51,039 bases of DNA from an uncultured Clostridium sp. (lineage in GTDB: Bacteria; Bacillota; Clostridia; Clostridiales; Clostridiaceae): assembly GCA_900540255.1 (NCBI GenBank), contig UQFE01000018.1, forward strand, positions 1-51,039, read 5' to 3'. This document shows, one piece after another, positions 38,437-47,661 of the stretch. The position numbers and the translations under genes were made by a program. The notes beneath the pieces were generated by a model. That model made no database searches. It had not been told where the DNA came from and saw only the letters and a program-made list of their open reading frames with translations. Positions within the stretch are counted from its first letter, which is position 1; every line of letters begins with the position of its first letter.

Positions 38437-38796
38437 GATGCTACAGCTTTTTATACCTTTGATGAATATAAGGATGCTGTTAGTAACTTATTAACATTTG
38501 GATATGATAGATCAACTAGTATTGCAGCTCAACTTGATGGTACTCAACCTTCAACAAGTACTGGAACTATTGAAACTACTGTTAATTTAACTGCTATGGG
38601 CCAACAAGGCGGTGGAAATGACAAAGGTGGTATGAATAACATGGTAAATAGACCAGATAATAATACTACAATTGATAATAGTACTGCTGCTAATACACAA
38701 TACTTGGAGTATCATTATTTAAGAAGAGAAAATACATTAGCTAAAAAACTCAAGCATCACATGGAAGCGAAAAATGAAATATTCATTTTCCGGTAA
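38431..38796 (+). pseudogene. CotH-type spore-coat kinase remnant, C-terminus only
   Basis: The open frame starts at the junction and reads DATAFYTFDEYKDAVSNLLT, FGYDRSTSIAAQLDGTQPST and MGQQGGGNDKGGMNN. This resembles the end of CotH-family atypical kinases, with their Gly/Gln/Asn-rich tail. The catalytic part is absent. From about 38700 the frame continues into sequence unlike CotH (HYLRRENTLAKKLKHHMEAK) before its stop, which suggests a second junction there. Confidence 0.7.
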
Positions 38797-38995
38797 TGGT
38801 GAAATTTTCACCTAGAATTTAATTATTTTTGGAGGAAAAGAGGCGTTAAAAAGCTGAGGGAATAAAGTGACTTTCCAAGCTTTAGCCCCTTTTCCGGAAA
38901 AAATAATATAAATTCTTAACGCAAATTACACCATTCCTGGATATAATATCATTAATTTTCGTCATTACGACATTCAAGCTTTAACGAACAATTTA
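38735..38995. other. Compositionally odd segment without a clear gene
   Basis: GC content rises visibly over its surroundings. It has paired TTTTCCGG words (near 38790 and 38890), the palindrome GGTGAAATTTTCACC (38798-38812) and GGAGGAAAAGAGGCG. No long frame is open on either strand. It may be the end of a decayed mobile element that inserted into the cotH remnant, but I cannot name one. Confidence 0.35.
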
Positions 38996-38996
38996 G

Positions 38997-39245
38997 CTAT
39001 TTTACGCTTTTCACTTCGAATTCTTGGAACCTGTATTTTTGACCAGTTGGATTAGTCTTTCCCTCTGGTACTTCTTCAACAAACATATCATAAGGTCTTA
39101 CAAAAAGCCCACAATCTCCATATAAGGCTCTATAAAGAACCATGGTTTCTTGAGTTTCTGAATGCTTAACAAAGTCTTCAACTAAGTATAAATCTCCCTT
39201 GAAATGTCTAAAAATCTTTCCTTTTAAATTAGATATATCTCTCAT
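38997..39245 (-). CDS. DUF1653-domain protein
   Basis: An 82-residue soluble protein of the DUF1653 family: a small beta-rich domain with IFRHFKGDLYLVEDFVKHSE, TMVLYRALYGDCGLFVRPYD and the terminal RFQEF. The family is widespread and of unknown function. It has a clear ribosome site (AAAGGAGC) and no operon partner; a terminator lies between it and the five-gene operon to the right. Confidence 0.82.
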   Translation of the reverse strand: MRDISNLKGKIFRHFKGDLYLVEDFVKHSETQETMVLYRALYGDCGLFVRPYDMFVEEVPEGKTNPTGQKYRFQEFEVKSVK

Positions 39246-39278
39246 AATTTTGCTCCTTTAATAATTATATAATTAAAA

Positions 39279-39311
39279 TAAAAGAAACAGTTTGCTATTA
39301 ACAAACTGCTT
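39279..39311 (-). terminator. Terminator of the five-gene lipoprotein/permease operon
   Basis: Arms GAAGCAGTTTG and CAAACTGTTTC on the minus strand with a 7-nt loop holding the last gene's stop codon, then TTTTATTTT. No further gene of the operon can follow. Confidence 0.75.
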
Positions 39312-40524
39312 CATCTATTATATCATTCTTTTCTATTTCAGTATTTACTTTTTCTTCATAAATTAAATACTTTCCATGAATCTTTATAAAATAATCTCCA
39401 CAAAGATATAAAGGATATATTAACCATATAATGGTTATATTCACATCAAAATTATAATTATTCCAAATCATTAATATAGCAACAAATGAACAAAGTATTG
39501 AAATTCCATTATTAATTATTAATGTTTTAATATCATTTATTTTTATAATTCTTAAGTTAATCACAAATAATATTACTGTAAGTATTGAGTATAATGCTGA
39601 CTTTAATAAATTTTCTATATTATAAATATCAACTCCGTACTTTTTCATGTAAAGTACATATTCAAATTTTTCTTTATATTCCTTTGCCATCTTACTCCAA
39701 AAATCAAAATCAGACCACTTATTTGGAATCATATCTAATGGAATAGAAATTTTAATATTTGTAATCTTAAAAAATATAAATAAAGAAGCAATAGCCATTA
39801 AAATATATATACTTACTAAAACTGGTTTATTTTTTGATTTAAATAAACTAGCTATTATTTTAATTAAAATTAAAACTAAAGTTATAACTGGGAATATTAG
39901 TGATATAAACTTTGATATTATATAATAGACATTTCCGTTAATAGCCATTTCGTTAATACCAAATTTCATTTTAAAATCTTCAATTTTATTTAGTGTTAAA
40001 CCCGTACCATCTATTATTAAACCATTCAAAACCTGGGATGAACCTTCAATAGCTTGAATCATAATATTTGCTTTAGAACCTTTTAAAATTCCTCTTACAA
40101 TTAAATGTCTATCATTATAAATAATCTCTTTTCCCACACAATTACTACTTCCAAATAACTTATAAGATGTATCACTATCTATTAAACACCCATCTAAATC
40201 ATCAACAAATAGGTTTGATCCCTTAACTAATAAATTAGATGAACCCTTTATAGTTAAAATATCTAAGTCACTTGCTATTTTTCCCAAATCAGGATTCTCA
40301 GCAGTTTGTAGTGTTTCTTCAATCCAACCTACTACAGATAATTCTGGCTGAGATTTTTTTATATCCTTAATTAAATCTACATTATAATTTTCATTTTCAA
40401 AATAGAAATTTAAAGTCTTATTTTTACTTCCTATATTATTTGCATACCCTAAGGATATTCCCCAGCACATAATTAAAGCAAATACAATAATTATTCTAAC
40501 TATGTGCTTTAAATACCTTATCAT
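39298..40524 (-). CDS. MacB-like membrane protein without ATPase domain
   Basis: A 408-residue protein with a signal-anchor helix (about 8-27) and an extracytoplasmic domain (about 30-205). That domain contains SYKLFGSSNCVGKEIIYNDR followed by HLIVRGILKG, the pattern of MacB periplasmic core domains. Five further membrane helices follow (about 207-228, 238-258, 305-325, 335-355, 360-378). It overlaps the HlyD-type gene by 4 bp, as MacA/MacB-type pairs often do. No ATP-binding motifs are present here or in the operon. It is the last gene before a terminator. Function inferred: membrane partner of the HlyD-type adaptor. Confidence 0.6.
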   Translation of the reverse strand: MIRYLKHIVRIIIVFALIMCWGISLGYANNIGSKNKTLNFYFENENYNVDLIKDIKKSQPELSVVGWIEETLQTAENPDLGKIASDLDILTIKGSSNLLVKGSNLFVDDLDGCLIDSDTSYKLFGSSNCVGKEIIYNDRHLIVRGILKGSKANIMIQAIEGSSQVLNGLIIDGTGLTLNKIEDFKMKFGINEMAINGNVYYIISKFISLIFPVITLVLILIKIIASLFKSKNKPVLVSIYILMAIASLFIFFKITNIKISIPLDMIPNKWSDFDFWSKMAKEYKEKFEYVLYMKKYGVDIYNIENLLKSALYSILTVILFVINLRIIKINDIKTLIINNGISILCSFVAILMIWNNYNFDVNITIIWLIYPLYLCGDYFIKIHGKYLIYEEKVNTEIEKNDIIDEAVC

Positions 40525-41825
40525 TCAGTCTCCAGGCGAACTCTATCGCCATCTTCTATTGTTTTATTGCTATCAATTATTATTTTATCATTTCTTCCTA
40601 ATGCACCTTCAGTTACAGCTGCATATTCACCATCTCTTTTTTCAATTTTTACATCAACTTTTTTAGCTATTAATTCTTTACCTAATACAGTTTCCTTTTC
40701 AGTAACAACTAATACATAATAACTATTACCATCACCTTGTCTTAATGCTGCTAACGGAACACATGTACCATATTTTCTTGATTTACTTGAAACCACAATT
40801 TCTCCACTATCATCAATTTCTCCTATTCCTACAGGTAAAACAACTGTTACATTTAAAGTTTCATTATTATCTTGATTTTTAGAAATAGAAGCTATAGTTA
40901 AGTTTTCAATAATACCATAAGTACCTAAATTTAAGGCAACTACTTGTCCTTGTTTTATTGAAGTTCTATTTTCTTTATCAATTTCTCCAATAAACTTATA
41001 CCCTTCATTCTTATCTGCAATTGACGCTATAGTATCAGTTGTAACTCCACCATTTTCTGCAAAGACACTAGTAATTATTCCCTCCTTTTCTGAAGTGATT
41101 TTTCCACCAGCCTCTAGCAGAGGTTGAAGTTTTGCAAGTTCTTTATTATATTCATCAATTTTAAGAGAATCCTTTGTGTCCTGAAGCGCTCTATCTAAAT
41201 CAACAGTATCATTTGATTCAGAAACAGCTGCATCATACATAGATTTCTTTGATTGATAATCAGAATATAAACTTTCTTCTATTCCTGGATCCTTCTCTTC
41301 ATCACTTAATTTTGAATAATTATCTAATGCTTGCTTTGCTGTATTCATTTCATTTAAGGCACCTTGTACTGCTTGTTTTTTAGCATTTATAGCCTTATTA
41401 TAATCCTCTGTAGCACGTGTTAAAGTCTTTTGCTCTTGTGCTATACTTTCCTTAATTTCATTAACCTTTTTTTCTAAATCTTCAGTATCAAGCTCAACTA
41501 ATGTATCACCAACTTTAATATTTGAACCTTCACTTATATTTACATAATTAATTTTAAGACCTTCTACTACAGAAATTTTTTCTTCTCTATTTTTAACAAC
41601 TACCCCTTTAGCCGTAACCTCATCTACTATTGTTTTAGTCTTTGGCTTATCAACTTTAACTCTTGGTATAGTCATAGAATCTGCAGCCCTGGATAACATG
41701 GTGCATCCTATCATTAATATTAAAAAGGCAAATAGGGCTTTTACTGCTTTTTTCTGCAATGTATCTTTACCCTTTTTTTCATATTTAAAATTTATAACTT
41801 TTTTTATTTTTTCTTTTTTATTCAT
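40521..41825 (-). CDS. HlyD/MacA-like adaptor protein
   Basis: A 434-residue single-pass adaptor. Residues 1-27 are strongly basic cytoplasmic tail, 28-46 a membrane helix, then a lipoyl/barrel-sandwich half (VVEGLKINYVNISEGSNIKV), a long coiled-coil hairpin (about 105-240), the second lipoyl half (GGKITSEKEGIITSVFAENG) and beta-barrel domains. Such proteins bridge a transporter to the envelope in Gram-positive exporters (YknX type). Here it follows two sugar-type permeases by 6 bp, an unusual partner. It precedes and overlaps the MacB-like gene. Confidence 0.85.
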   Translation of the reverse strand: MNKKEKIKKVINFKYEKKGKDTLQKKAVKALFAFLILMIGCTMLSRAADSMTIPRVKVDKPKTKTIVDEVTAKGVVVKNREEKISVVEGLKINYVNISEGSNIKVGDTLVELDTEDLEKKVNEIKESIAQEQKTLTRATEDYNKAINAKKQAVQGALNEMNTAKQALDNYSKLSDEEKDPGIEESLYSDYQSKKSMYDAAVSESNDTVDLDRALQDTKDSLKIDEYNKELAKLQPLLEAGGKITSEKEGIITSVFAENGGVTTDTIASIADKNEGYKFIGEIDKENRTSIKQGQVVALNLGTYGIIENLTIASISKNQDNNETLNVTVVLPVGIGEIDDSGEIVVSSKSRKYGTCVPLAALRQGDGNSYYVLVVTEKETVLGKELIAKKVDVKIEKRDGEYAAVTEGALGRNDKIIIDSNKTIEDGDRVRLETE

Positions 41826-41831
41826 AAATTA

Positions 41832-42674
41832 TCATTCCTTTACTGCTGATGCTGCAATACCTTGTTCTAAATAACTTTGACCTGCAAAAAATACTATTAT
41901 AGCAGCTATTAATGTTACAGCTGATGCTGTAAATGCTATATCAGCATTTTCTAAAGTAATATTGGGTAAATAAATTGATAATGGCCATAATGCCTTATTC
42001 TTTAAGAATGTAAGTGGTTGTTCAATTAAATTCCAATATTCTAAAAATTGTAAAACTATAGCAGACATTATACCTGGCATTCCTAGTGGAATACCTATTT
42101 TTACAAAAATAACAAATTCACTTGCTCCATCTATTCTTGCTGATTCTATAATTGAATTTGGTATATTGCAGAAAAACCTATACATTATAAACACTGAAAA
42201 AGTAGAAAATATAGCTGGTAATATAATACTTCCATGAGTATCAAGTAAATGAAACTTATCTAATATTAAATAGCTTGATAACATTGTTACTTGAAATGGC
42301 ATTAACATTACAACTATATAAATAGTAAATAATGTTTTCTTAAATGGAAATTCATATCTTGCAAAGCCCCAAGCAGCTGGAACTCCAAATAAAAGCTGGC
42401 CTCCAACAGAAAAAACTACTATTTTTACAGAATTCCAAAACATAACAAAAAATTCTGGAGTATCTAATAATAATTCTATATATGATCTTAAAGTTGGATA
42501 GCTAGGAAGTAATCCCCAACTTACAAACCCTTTTCCCTTTTCAGATAAAACAGGTCCCAAATAAGATATTAATTCATCTACTCCCATAAATGACCCTGAT
42601 AATAAAAATACAACTGGGAAACACATAAATATAGAAATAGCAACTAATATAATAAATAATATCTTTTTCTTCAT
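41832..42674 (-). CDS. Carbohydrate-type ABC permease (MalG/LacG-like)
   Basis: A 280-residue permease of the CUT1 class with six helices. The EAA loop that contacts the ATPase is intact: ESARIDGASEFVIFVKIGIP. The start is the ATG after GAGGTGATTTATAAA; a GTG within that site is rejected. It pairs with the MalF-like gene just upstream. It carries a long second loop (residues about 35-65) between helices 1 and 2. The substrate is unknown. Confidence 0.88.
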   Translation of the reverse strand: MKKKILFIILVAISIFMCFPVVFLLSGSFMGVDELISYLGPVLSEKGKGFVSWGLLPSYPTLRSYIELLLDTPEFFVMFWNSVKIVVFSVGGQLLFGVPAAWGFARYEFPFKKTLFTIYIVVMLMPFQVTMLSSYLILDKFHLLDTHGSIILPAIFSTFSVFIMYRFFCNIPNSIIESARIDGASEFVIFVKIGIPLGMPGIMSAIVLQFLEYWNLIEQPLTFLKNKALWPLSIYLPNITLENADIAFTASAVTLIAAIIVFFAGQSYLEQGIAASAVKE

Positions 42675-42692
42675 TTTATAAATCACCTCATT

Positions 42693-43619
42693 CTAATCTT
42701 GCTTTTCCCATGCTCTTTGTAGCAACATAATTAAAATAAATATTACAATTGCCATTAAAATAGATGCTGCTGCCATTTTATCAAATGATAATTCTCTAAA
42801 CCAGTTATTAAACAAATGCTGTAATAAATACATACTCTTATCTGGATAATTACCTGCAACTAAATATGCTTCTCTAAATACTTTAAATGAATTTAAAAGC
42901 GATAAAACTGAAATTGTATATAATGTAGGTTTTAAACAAGGCAAAGTAATTTTTGTGAAACATTGCATATTAGTAGCTCCATCAACCTTAGCTGATTCGT
43001 ATATTTCCTTTGATATAGAATTTAATCCTGCTAACCATAAAATTATATTATAGCCAAGATTTTTCCATATATAACTAAATACTAAAATCCAAAAAGCCCA
43101 TCCTGTACTCATCCAATCTTGGCCTATAATATTAAATTTATCTAAAAATCCACTTAAAAATCCATGTTCATTAAAAACAATATTCCATATTAATACTACT
43201 GATGCAATTGGTACTGCCATTGGTATTAAAAAAGCAGTTCTAAGCACCTTTGATGCTTCTGTAAATTTATTTAATATAACTGCTAATATAAGTGATAAAG
43301 TTAATAATAATGGTATACATATAAATACAAACTTTATTGTATTTGTTGCAGCTAATTTAAATGCTGCATTGTTAAATACTTCAACATAATTTTGAAATCC
43401 TATAAATTCTCTAGAAATTGCACTTTGAAAAGATCTAATAAATACATCTAAGAAGGGAAGCAATGTGAAGATTGCTACCCCTATTAAACTTGGTAATACA
43501 AAGTATAACCCTTTATATCTTTTCCTCTTCTTAATATCTTCTTGTTCAGCCTTATTTATCTTTTCTTTTTCTGCTCTTTTAAGTTGTTTTATTTTATTAC
43601 TTTTCTTTAACTCTTCCAT
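42693..43619 (-). CDS. Carbohydrate-type ABC permease (MalF/LacF-like)
   Basis: A 308-residue CUT1-class permease with a basic cytoplasmic N-terminus (about 1-38, Lys/Glu-rich), six helices, and the EAA loop ESAKVDGATNMQCFTKITLP. It starts one base after the stop of the lipoprotein gene, showing tight coupling. Together with the MalG-like partner it would form a transmembrane channel; the ATPase must come from elsewhere. Confidence 0.88.
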   Translation of the reverse strand: MEELKKSNKIKQLKRAEKEKINKAEQEDIKKRKRYKGLYFVLPSLIGVAIFTLLPFLDVFIRSFQSAISREFIGFQNYVEVFNNAAFKLAATNTIKFVFICIPLLLTLSLILAVILNKFTEASKVLRTAFLIPMAVPIASVVLIWNIVFNEHGFLSGFLDKFNIIGQDWMSTGWAFWILVFSYIWKNLGYNIILWLAGLNSISKEIYESAKVDGATNMQCFTKITLPCLKPTLYTISVLSLLNSFKVFREAYLVAGNYPDKSMYLLQHLFNNWFRELSFDKMAAASILMAIVIFILIMLLQRAWEKQD

Positions 43620-43620
43620 A

Positions 43621-46065
43621 TTACTCCGATAAGTATAAATCTAAGTTATCTACAACTTTATTTATAGAATCCTCCAAAGATATATCTCCATTTACATATG
43701 ATTCAAATTGCTTTGCAACTTCTATTAATAATACTGAATTTACTGTTGTTCCAACATTTAAATTTTCTATTTCAAATTTTAATTTATTTACATCCTCATC
43801 ATTAGGCAATAGCATAGTTACTTCTTTTGAATTTCCAAATTCATCTGAATATCCCCATGTTCCTTGAATATAATGATTTTTTGATTCATCATATTCTAAC
43901 TCATATCCATCTTCTTTCATTTTTTCAACAGAAAATGCATCATTAAGCTTATTTAAATTTATACTAAATCCATTATTTGAGTAATTATCTCTAGAATAAC
44001 CTTTTAATAATGACGTTACTAATTCTTTTGCTTGTTCTTTATTTTTCCCCTTTGCATTAATTCCAACTATATTAGATGGTATAAAGATATTTTCTTCACC
44101 TCTAGTTAAAATCTTATATCCTATATCAGAATTATTATTTAATAATGTAATTAAATTAATATAATCATTAATTCCAGACATTCCACCCATAGATAATGAT
44201 GATGATTGATCAAATAAGAATGAATCCGCACTAACTGATGGATTTAAATAATATTGTAAATCATACACTTCATAATCAACTTCACTATCTTCTTCATCAC
44301 CAACACCATAATCTTCATCTATTTCACTGTTATCTACACTAAACCCATTATCAAAACCTTCTAATTGTGAATACTTATCTTCCATAAACTTATTATAAGC
44401 ATCTTGATTTGTTTTGATATATCCATACATTTCATTAACCTTTATAAAGAAATCAGTTAGTGCATCTTCATTTATAGTATTATCATGTTTTAACCAATCA
44501 TTTCCGTATAAATTATATAATGAATAAACTAAAGTTCTTGCACTAAAGTAGTTATTAAATATCATCTTATCTGTTTGTGTTGATAATTTTTTAGTTAATT
44601 CAACTAATGAGCTTAAATCTGAAACTGAATTTATATCTTCTTTATTTCCTAATAATATTGGATATTTAAAATATGTTGGTATTTGATATATCTTTCCATC
44701 CTTTATATATGCCTGAGCAATATTTTTAAATATTGTTTCATTTTCTATTAAAGGATTTATTATATCACTCATATCTTCTAATAATCCTTTGCTAATATAT
44801 GATTCAGCAGTTAAACCATCTAAAATAATAACATCTGGTCCATTTCCACCCATTATTTCTGTATTTAAAGTTTTAAGTGCATCTGATTGAGTAACTCCAT
44901 CATTATAATTTAATCCAATTTCATATTTTACATAAACATCAGGATTTTCTTTTGAATATGCAGAAATAGCTTGTCTTATCATATAATTTTCCAATAAAGA
45001 ATAAACAACTATTTGATTATCTGGTGTTGAAGGAATATCTGGATTATAAGTATAATTAATAACTGATACTCCATCACTTGACCAATCATTAAATGCTGCT
45101 AAGAAATTCTTTTCTCCCTTTTCAATAAATCCAATCAAATTACTTTCTTCATCTCCAAAAGTAGAAATTGCAGAATCTATAATCATATTTGTTTTTCCAC
45201 TTTTCATATCATAAGCATATACACCTAAAGTTGTATAATAATAAAGTGTATTTTTACTCCCTGAATTAATAAATGTTGGATAATAGTTAACCTTCTCCCC
45301 TATTGCCTCCTTTTCTAATTCTTTTAAATTTCCCTTTTCTTTTCCATTTGTAATATCATATTCAACTATTTCATCGTATGAAGTAGTAATTAATGAATCT
45401 CCTACAAACACAAAATTATCTATATAATCATTTCCTTCATAAATATTCTTTTCTTCAAATGTTTTTCCATCAAATTGTACAATTAACTCTTGATTACTCC
45501 CTACTGAAAAAAATACATCCCCATTAGGTGCACATTTGAAATTATTATATCCACTTGAATCACTATCAGTATTATATGATGTAAGATCTAAATCAATATC
45601 ACTAATGCTTCCATCAGTTTCAATAATTGAATATTTATATTCTGGCTCTTCATATACATAGTTTTCTTCACTTTGTGTTTCTCCCTCTGTTGGTTCCACA
45701 TAAGGTTCCCCAAAATAATAAGAAGCTAATATTCTTCCATCACTTAAATAACCAATATTATTTGTATATGTTTCTTTTCCATCTTGTTTAGGTAGTTCTA
45801 AATCTTGTGTTGTCCAATTTTGTCCACCATCATCAGATATAAAAGAAATTGGAGTATTTGTTTCATTAGAAAAACCTAACATTGCTATTCTTCCATCTTC
45901 TAATATACTCAATTCATTTACATAACTATTTGTTGGTGCCTCGTATCTTTCTTCAACATATCTTCCCATTGAAGATTTCTCATTTCCCCTAGAACATCCT
46001 GTAATTGTAGCAATCATAGTTAATGCAGTTGTAATTGCTACTATTTTCTTTAAATTTTTTCCCAT
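43621..46065 (-). CDS. Large lipoprotein: propeller-like N-domain plus ABC solute-binding domain
   Basis: An 814-residue lipoprotein. A signal peptide ends in the lipobox TITGC, with the lipid-bearing Cys at residue 24. Residues about 45-330 look like a beta-propeller with an Asp-box (SDDGGQNWT) and repeated short strands. Residues about 350-814 form an extracellular solute-binding domain (NPDVYVKYEIGLNYNDGVTQ, GGNGPDVIILDGLTAESYIS). That domain is interrupted by an acidic insert near 590 (VDNSEIDEDYGVGDEEDSEV). Normal sugar-binding proteins are about 420 residues. The ATG after GGAGGAAAAT is the start; the TTG before it is rejected. It heads the five-gene operon. Confidence 0.82.
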   Translation of the reverse strand: MGKNLKKIVAITTALTMIATITGCSRGNEKSSMGRYVEERYEAPTNSYVNELSILEDGRIAMLGFSNETNTPISFISDDGGQNWTTQDLELPKQDGKETYTNNIGYLSDGRILASYYFGEPYVEPTEGETQSEENYVYEEPEYKYSIIETDGSISDIDLDLTSYNTDSDSSGYNNFKCAPNGDVFFSVGSNQELIVQFDGKTFEEKNIYEGNDYIDNFVFVGDSLITTSYDEIVEYDITNGKEKGNLKELEKEAIGEKVNYYPTFINSGSKNTLYYYTTLGVYAYDMKSGKTNMIIDSAISTFGDEESNLIGFIEKGEKNFLAAFNDWSSDGVSVINYTYNPDIPSTPDNQIVVYSLLENYMIRQAISAYSKENPDVYVKYEIGLNYNDGVTQSDALKTLNTEIMGGNGPDVIILDGLTAESYISKGLLEDMSDIINPLIENETIFKNIAQAYIKDGKIYQIPTYFKYPILLGNKEDINSVSDLSSLVELTKKLSTQTDKMIFNNYFSARTLVYSLYNLYGNDWLKHDNTINEDALTDFFIKVNEMYGYIKTNQDAYNKFMEDKYSQLEGFDNGFSVDNSEIDEDYGVGDEEDSEVDYEVYDLQYYLNPSVSADSFLFDQSSSLSMGGMSGINDYINLITLLNNNSDIGYKILTRGEENIFIPSNIVGINAKGKNKEQAKELVTSLLKGYSRDNYSNNGFSINLNKLNDAFSVEKMKEDGYELEYDESKNHYIQGTWGYSDEFGNSKEVTMLLPNDEDVNKLKFEIENLNVGTTVNSVLLIEVAKQFESYVNGDISLEDSINKVVDNLDLYLSE

Positions 46066-46289
46066 ATTTTCCTCCAATTATTTTATACTTTATTATATAA
46101 TATCATTTTCAATAAAATTTTAACATATTTATCCAATAAATATTTACTAAAATAACCTTTTTATAATTAAACATACATAATTGCAAAAATGTTCTATTTA
46201 ATATTACATTATATTAATTAATATTAAATTAATTAATAATTAATTTTTTCTTACATTTAAATACTAAAATAATTTAATATATTTATAAT

Positions 46290-46337
46290 AAAAAAAATAA
46301 ACAGTATAAAAGTCAGCTTTCACCAACTCTTATACTG
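46290..46337 (-). terminator. Terminator of the CDF gene
   Basis: Twelve-bp arms CAGTATAAGAGT and ACTTTTATACTG (one G-U pair) with a 12-nt loop, followed by TTTATTTTTTTT on the minus strand. The first arm overlaps the CDF stop codon. Confidence 0.85.
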
Positions 46338-47232
46338 CCCATTTCTTATTACCAGTAAATGAAACATTTAACCACTTATTGTAATCAATATGCTTTATTG
46401 CATCATTTATTTCTTCTCTCACATTATCCATTTGGTCTAATGTCTTAAGTTTACTATCCTTATTATAAACAAAATCTATTTCTATTCTAAGTTCACGTCC
46501 AACTTTAGAAACCCTTGTTATTGATTCCTCAAAATTATATTCTTCTTCAATTCCTTTAACTAAAACATATATATCATCATTTATTTCATCATTAGCTTTT
46601 ACACATATTACTTCCTTAAAACTTTCTATAAAAGTCTTTATAGGAATTCTAATACAAACTAAAGATACTACTATTGTCATAAATGGATCTATATATGGAT
46701 TTAAAGACTTTAATTTAGTTCTTGCTAATACCATTGCAATTATAAATCCAACTAATACCGCTGTACTTAATGCTGTATCCATAAACCATTGAGTATATTC
46801 TGCTTTAATTAATTCTGAATTAATTTTCTTTTCTTGCTCTTTCATATAAAATGAAATTATTCCACACCCTAAAACTGATACAATTGAATATATAAGTGCT
46901 AATCCAAATTCTAAGCTATTTCCTCCATTCATTAATGTTTTTATTGCTTCAATTAATGAATATGAACACATTATTGCAATTATTAATGATTTTATTGAAA
47001 TAACTATTGGTTCTAAAATATGTTTACCAAAAGGGAATTTTTCAAAATCTCTTTTAGCCATATAATTATTAATGTATAAAGATAACATTGATAAAACTAC
47101 GCTGATAAATGAATATAATCCATCGAATATAATCATATCAGATTTTATCGCTCATCCCCATGCAATACCAAATAGTGCAAAGAATAACGCACCTATTACC
47201 GATAGTTTTAATATTTTATTTTCTAGTTTCAT
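46330..47232 (-). pseudogene. Cation diffusion facilitator transporter with an in-frame TGA
   Basis: A 301-codon frame starts at an ATG after AGAGGTGAG (MKLENKILKLSVIGALFFAL) and is broken only by TGA at codon 27 (47152-47154), between WG and AIKSDMIIFDGLYSF. Downstream it is a normal CDF-type heavy-metal antiporter: helix 2 with DGLYSFISVVLS, cytoplasmic PFGKHILEP, about five helices, and a C-terminal metallochaperone-like domain. Without helix 1 the product is unlikely to work, though an internal ATG at codon 33 could restart weakly. The residue at the stop is not a conserved Cys in the family as I know it, so selenocysteine is unlikely. Confidence 0.8.
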
Positions 47233-47549
47233 TATTCTCACCTCTATTCAAACTTTAAATTTTTTTAATAAACTAGATACTATTATAATATATAAATTAA
47301 CTTTATTTTGTAATGACTAAAATGCTCAAAAATTACAACTAATATATTCACTTTTATAATAAAAAAAAATTATAAATAACTTAAATGTACCTATTTTTAA
47401 TTAAAAAGTACTTATTTTAATTTATTTTTAACACTTTACTTAGAATTTTAATCTATTTTAAATTTTATTATTTTATAATTTGGTATTTTATTAATTTTTA
47501 ATATAAATAAATTTTAAAAATTATATTATACATTATAATTAATATTAAG

Positions 47550-47579
47550 TTGTTTCATTATATAAATTAAGTATATAAT
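47550..47579 (+). promoter_or_regulatory. Probable promoter of the chrA pair
   Basis: TTGTTT and TATAAT with an 18-bp spacer, 82 bp before the first chrA start. The rest of the 429-bp gap from 47233 is extremely AT-rich and shows no gene or hairpin terminator that I can support. Confidence 0.5.
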
Positions 47580-47661
47580 ATCAATTGGAACTTATATTTA
47601 ATGTAATTTATTATTAAAGTTTTAAAAAATAACCAAAATTAATAAAGGAGATTATACTTTA

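Noticed and set aside
47152..47154. The TGA in the CDF gene read as selenocysteine.
   Set aside because: No conserved Cys is expected there and no convincing SECIS-like hairpin follows directly; a nonsense change is simpler.
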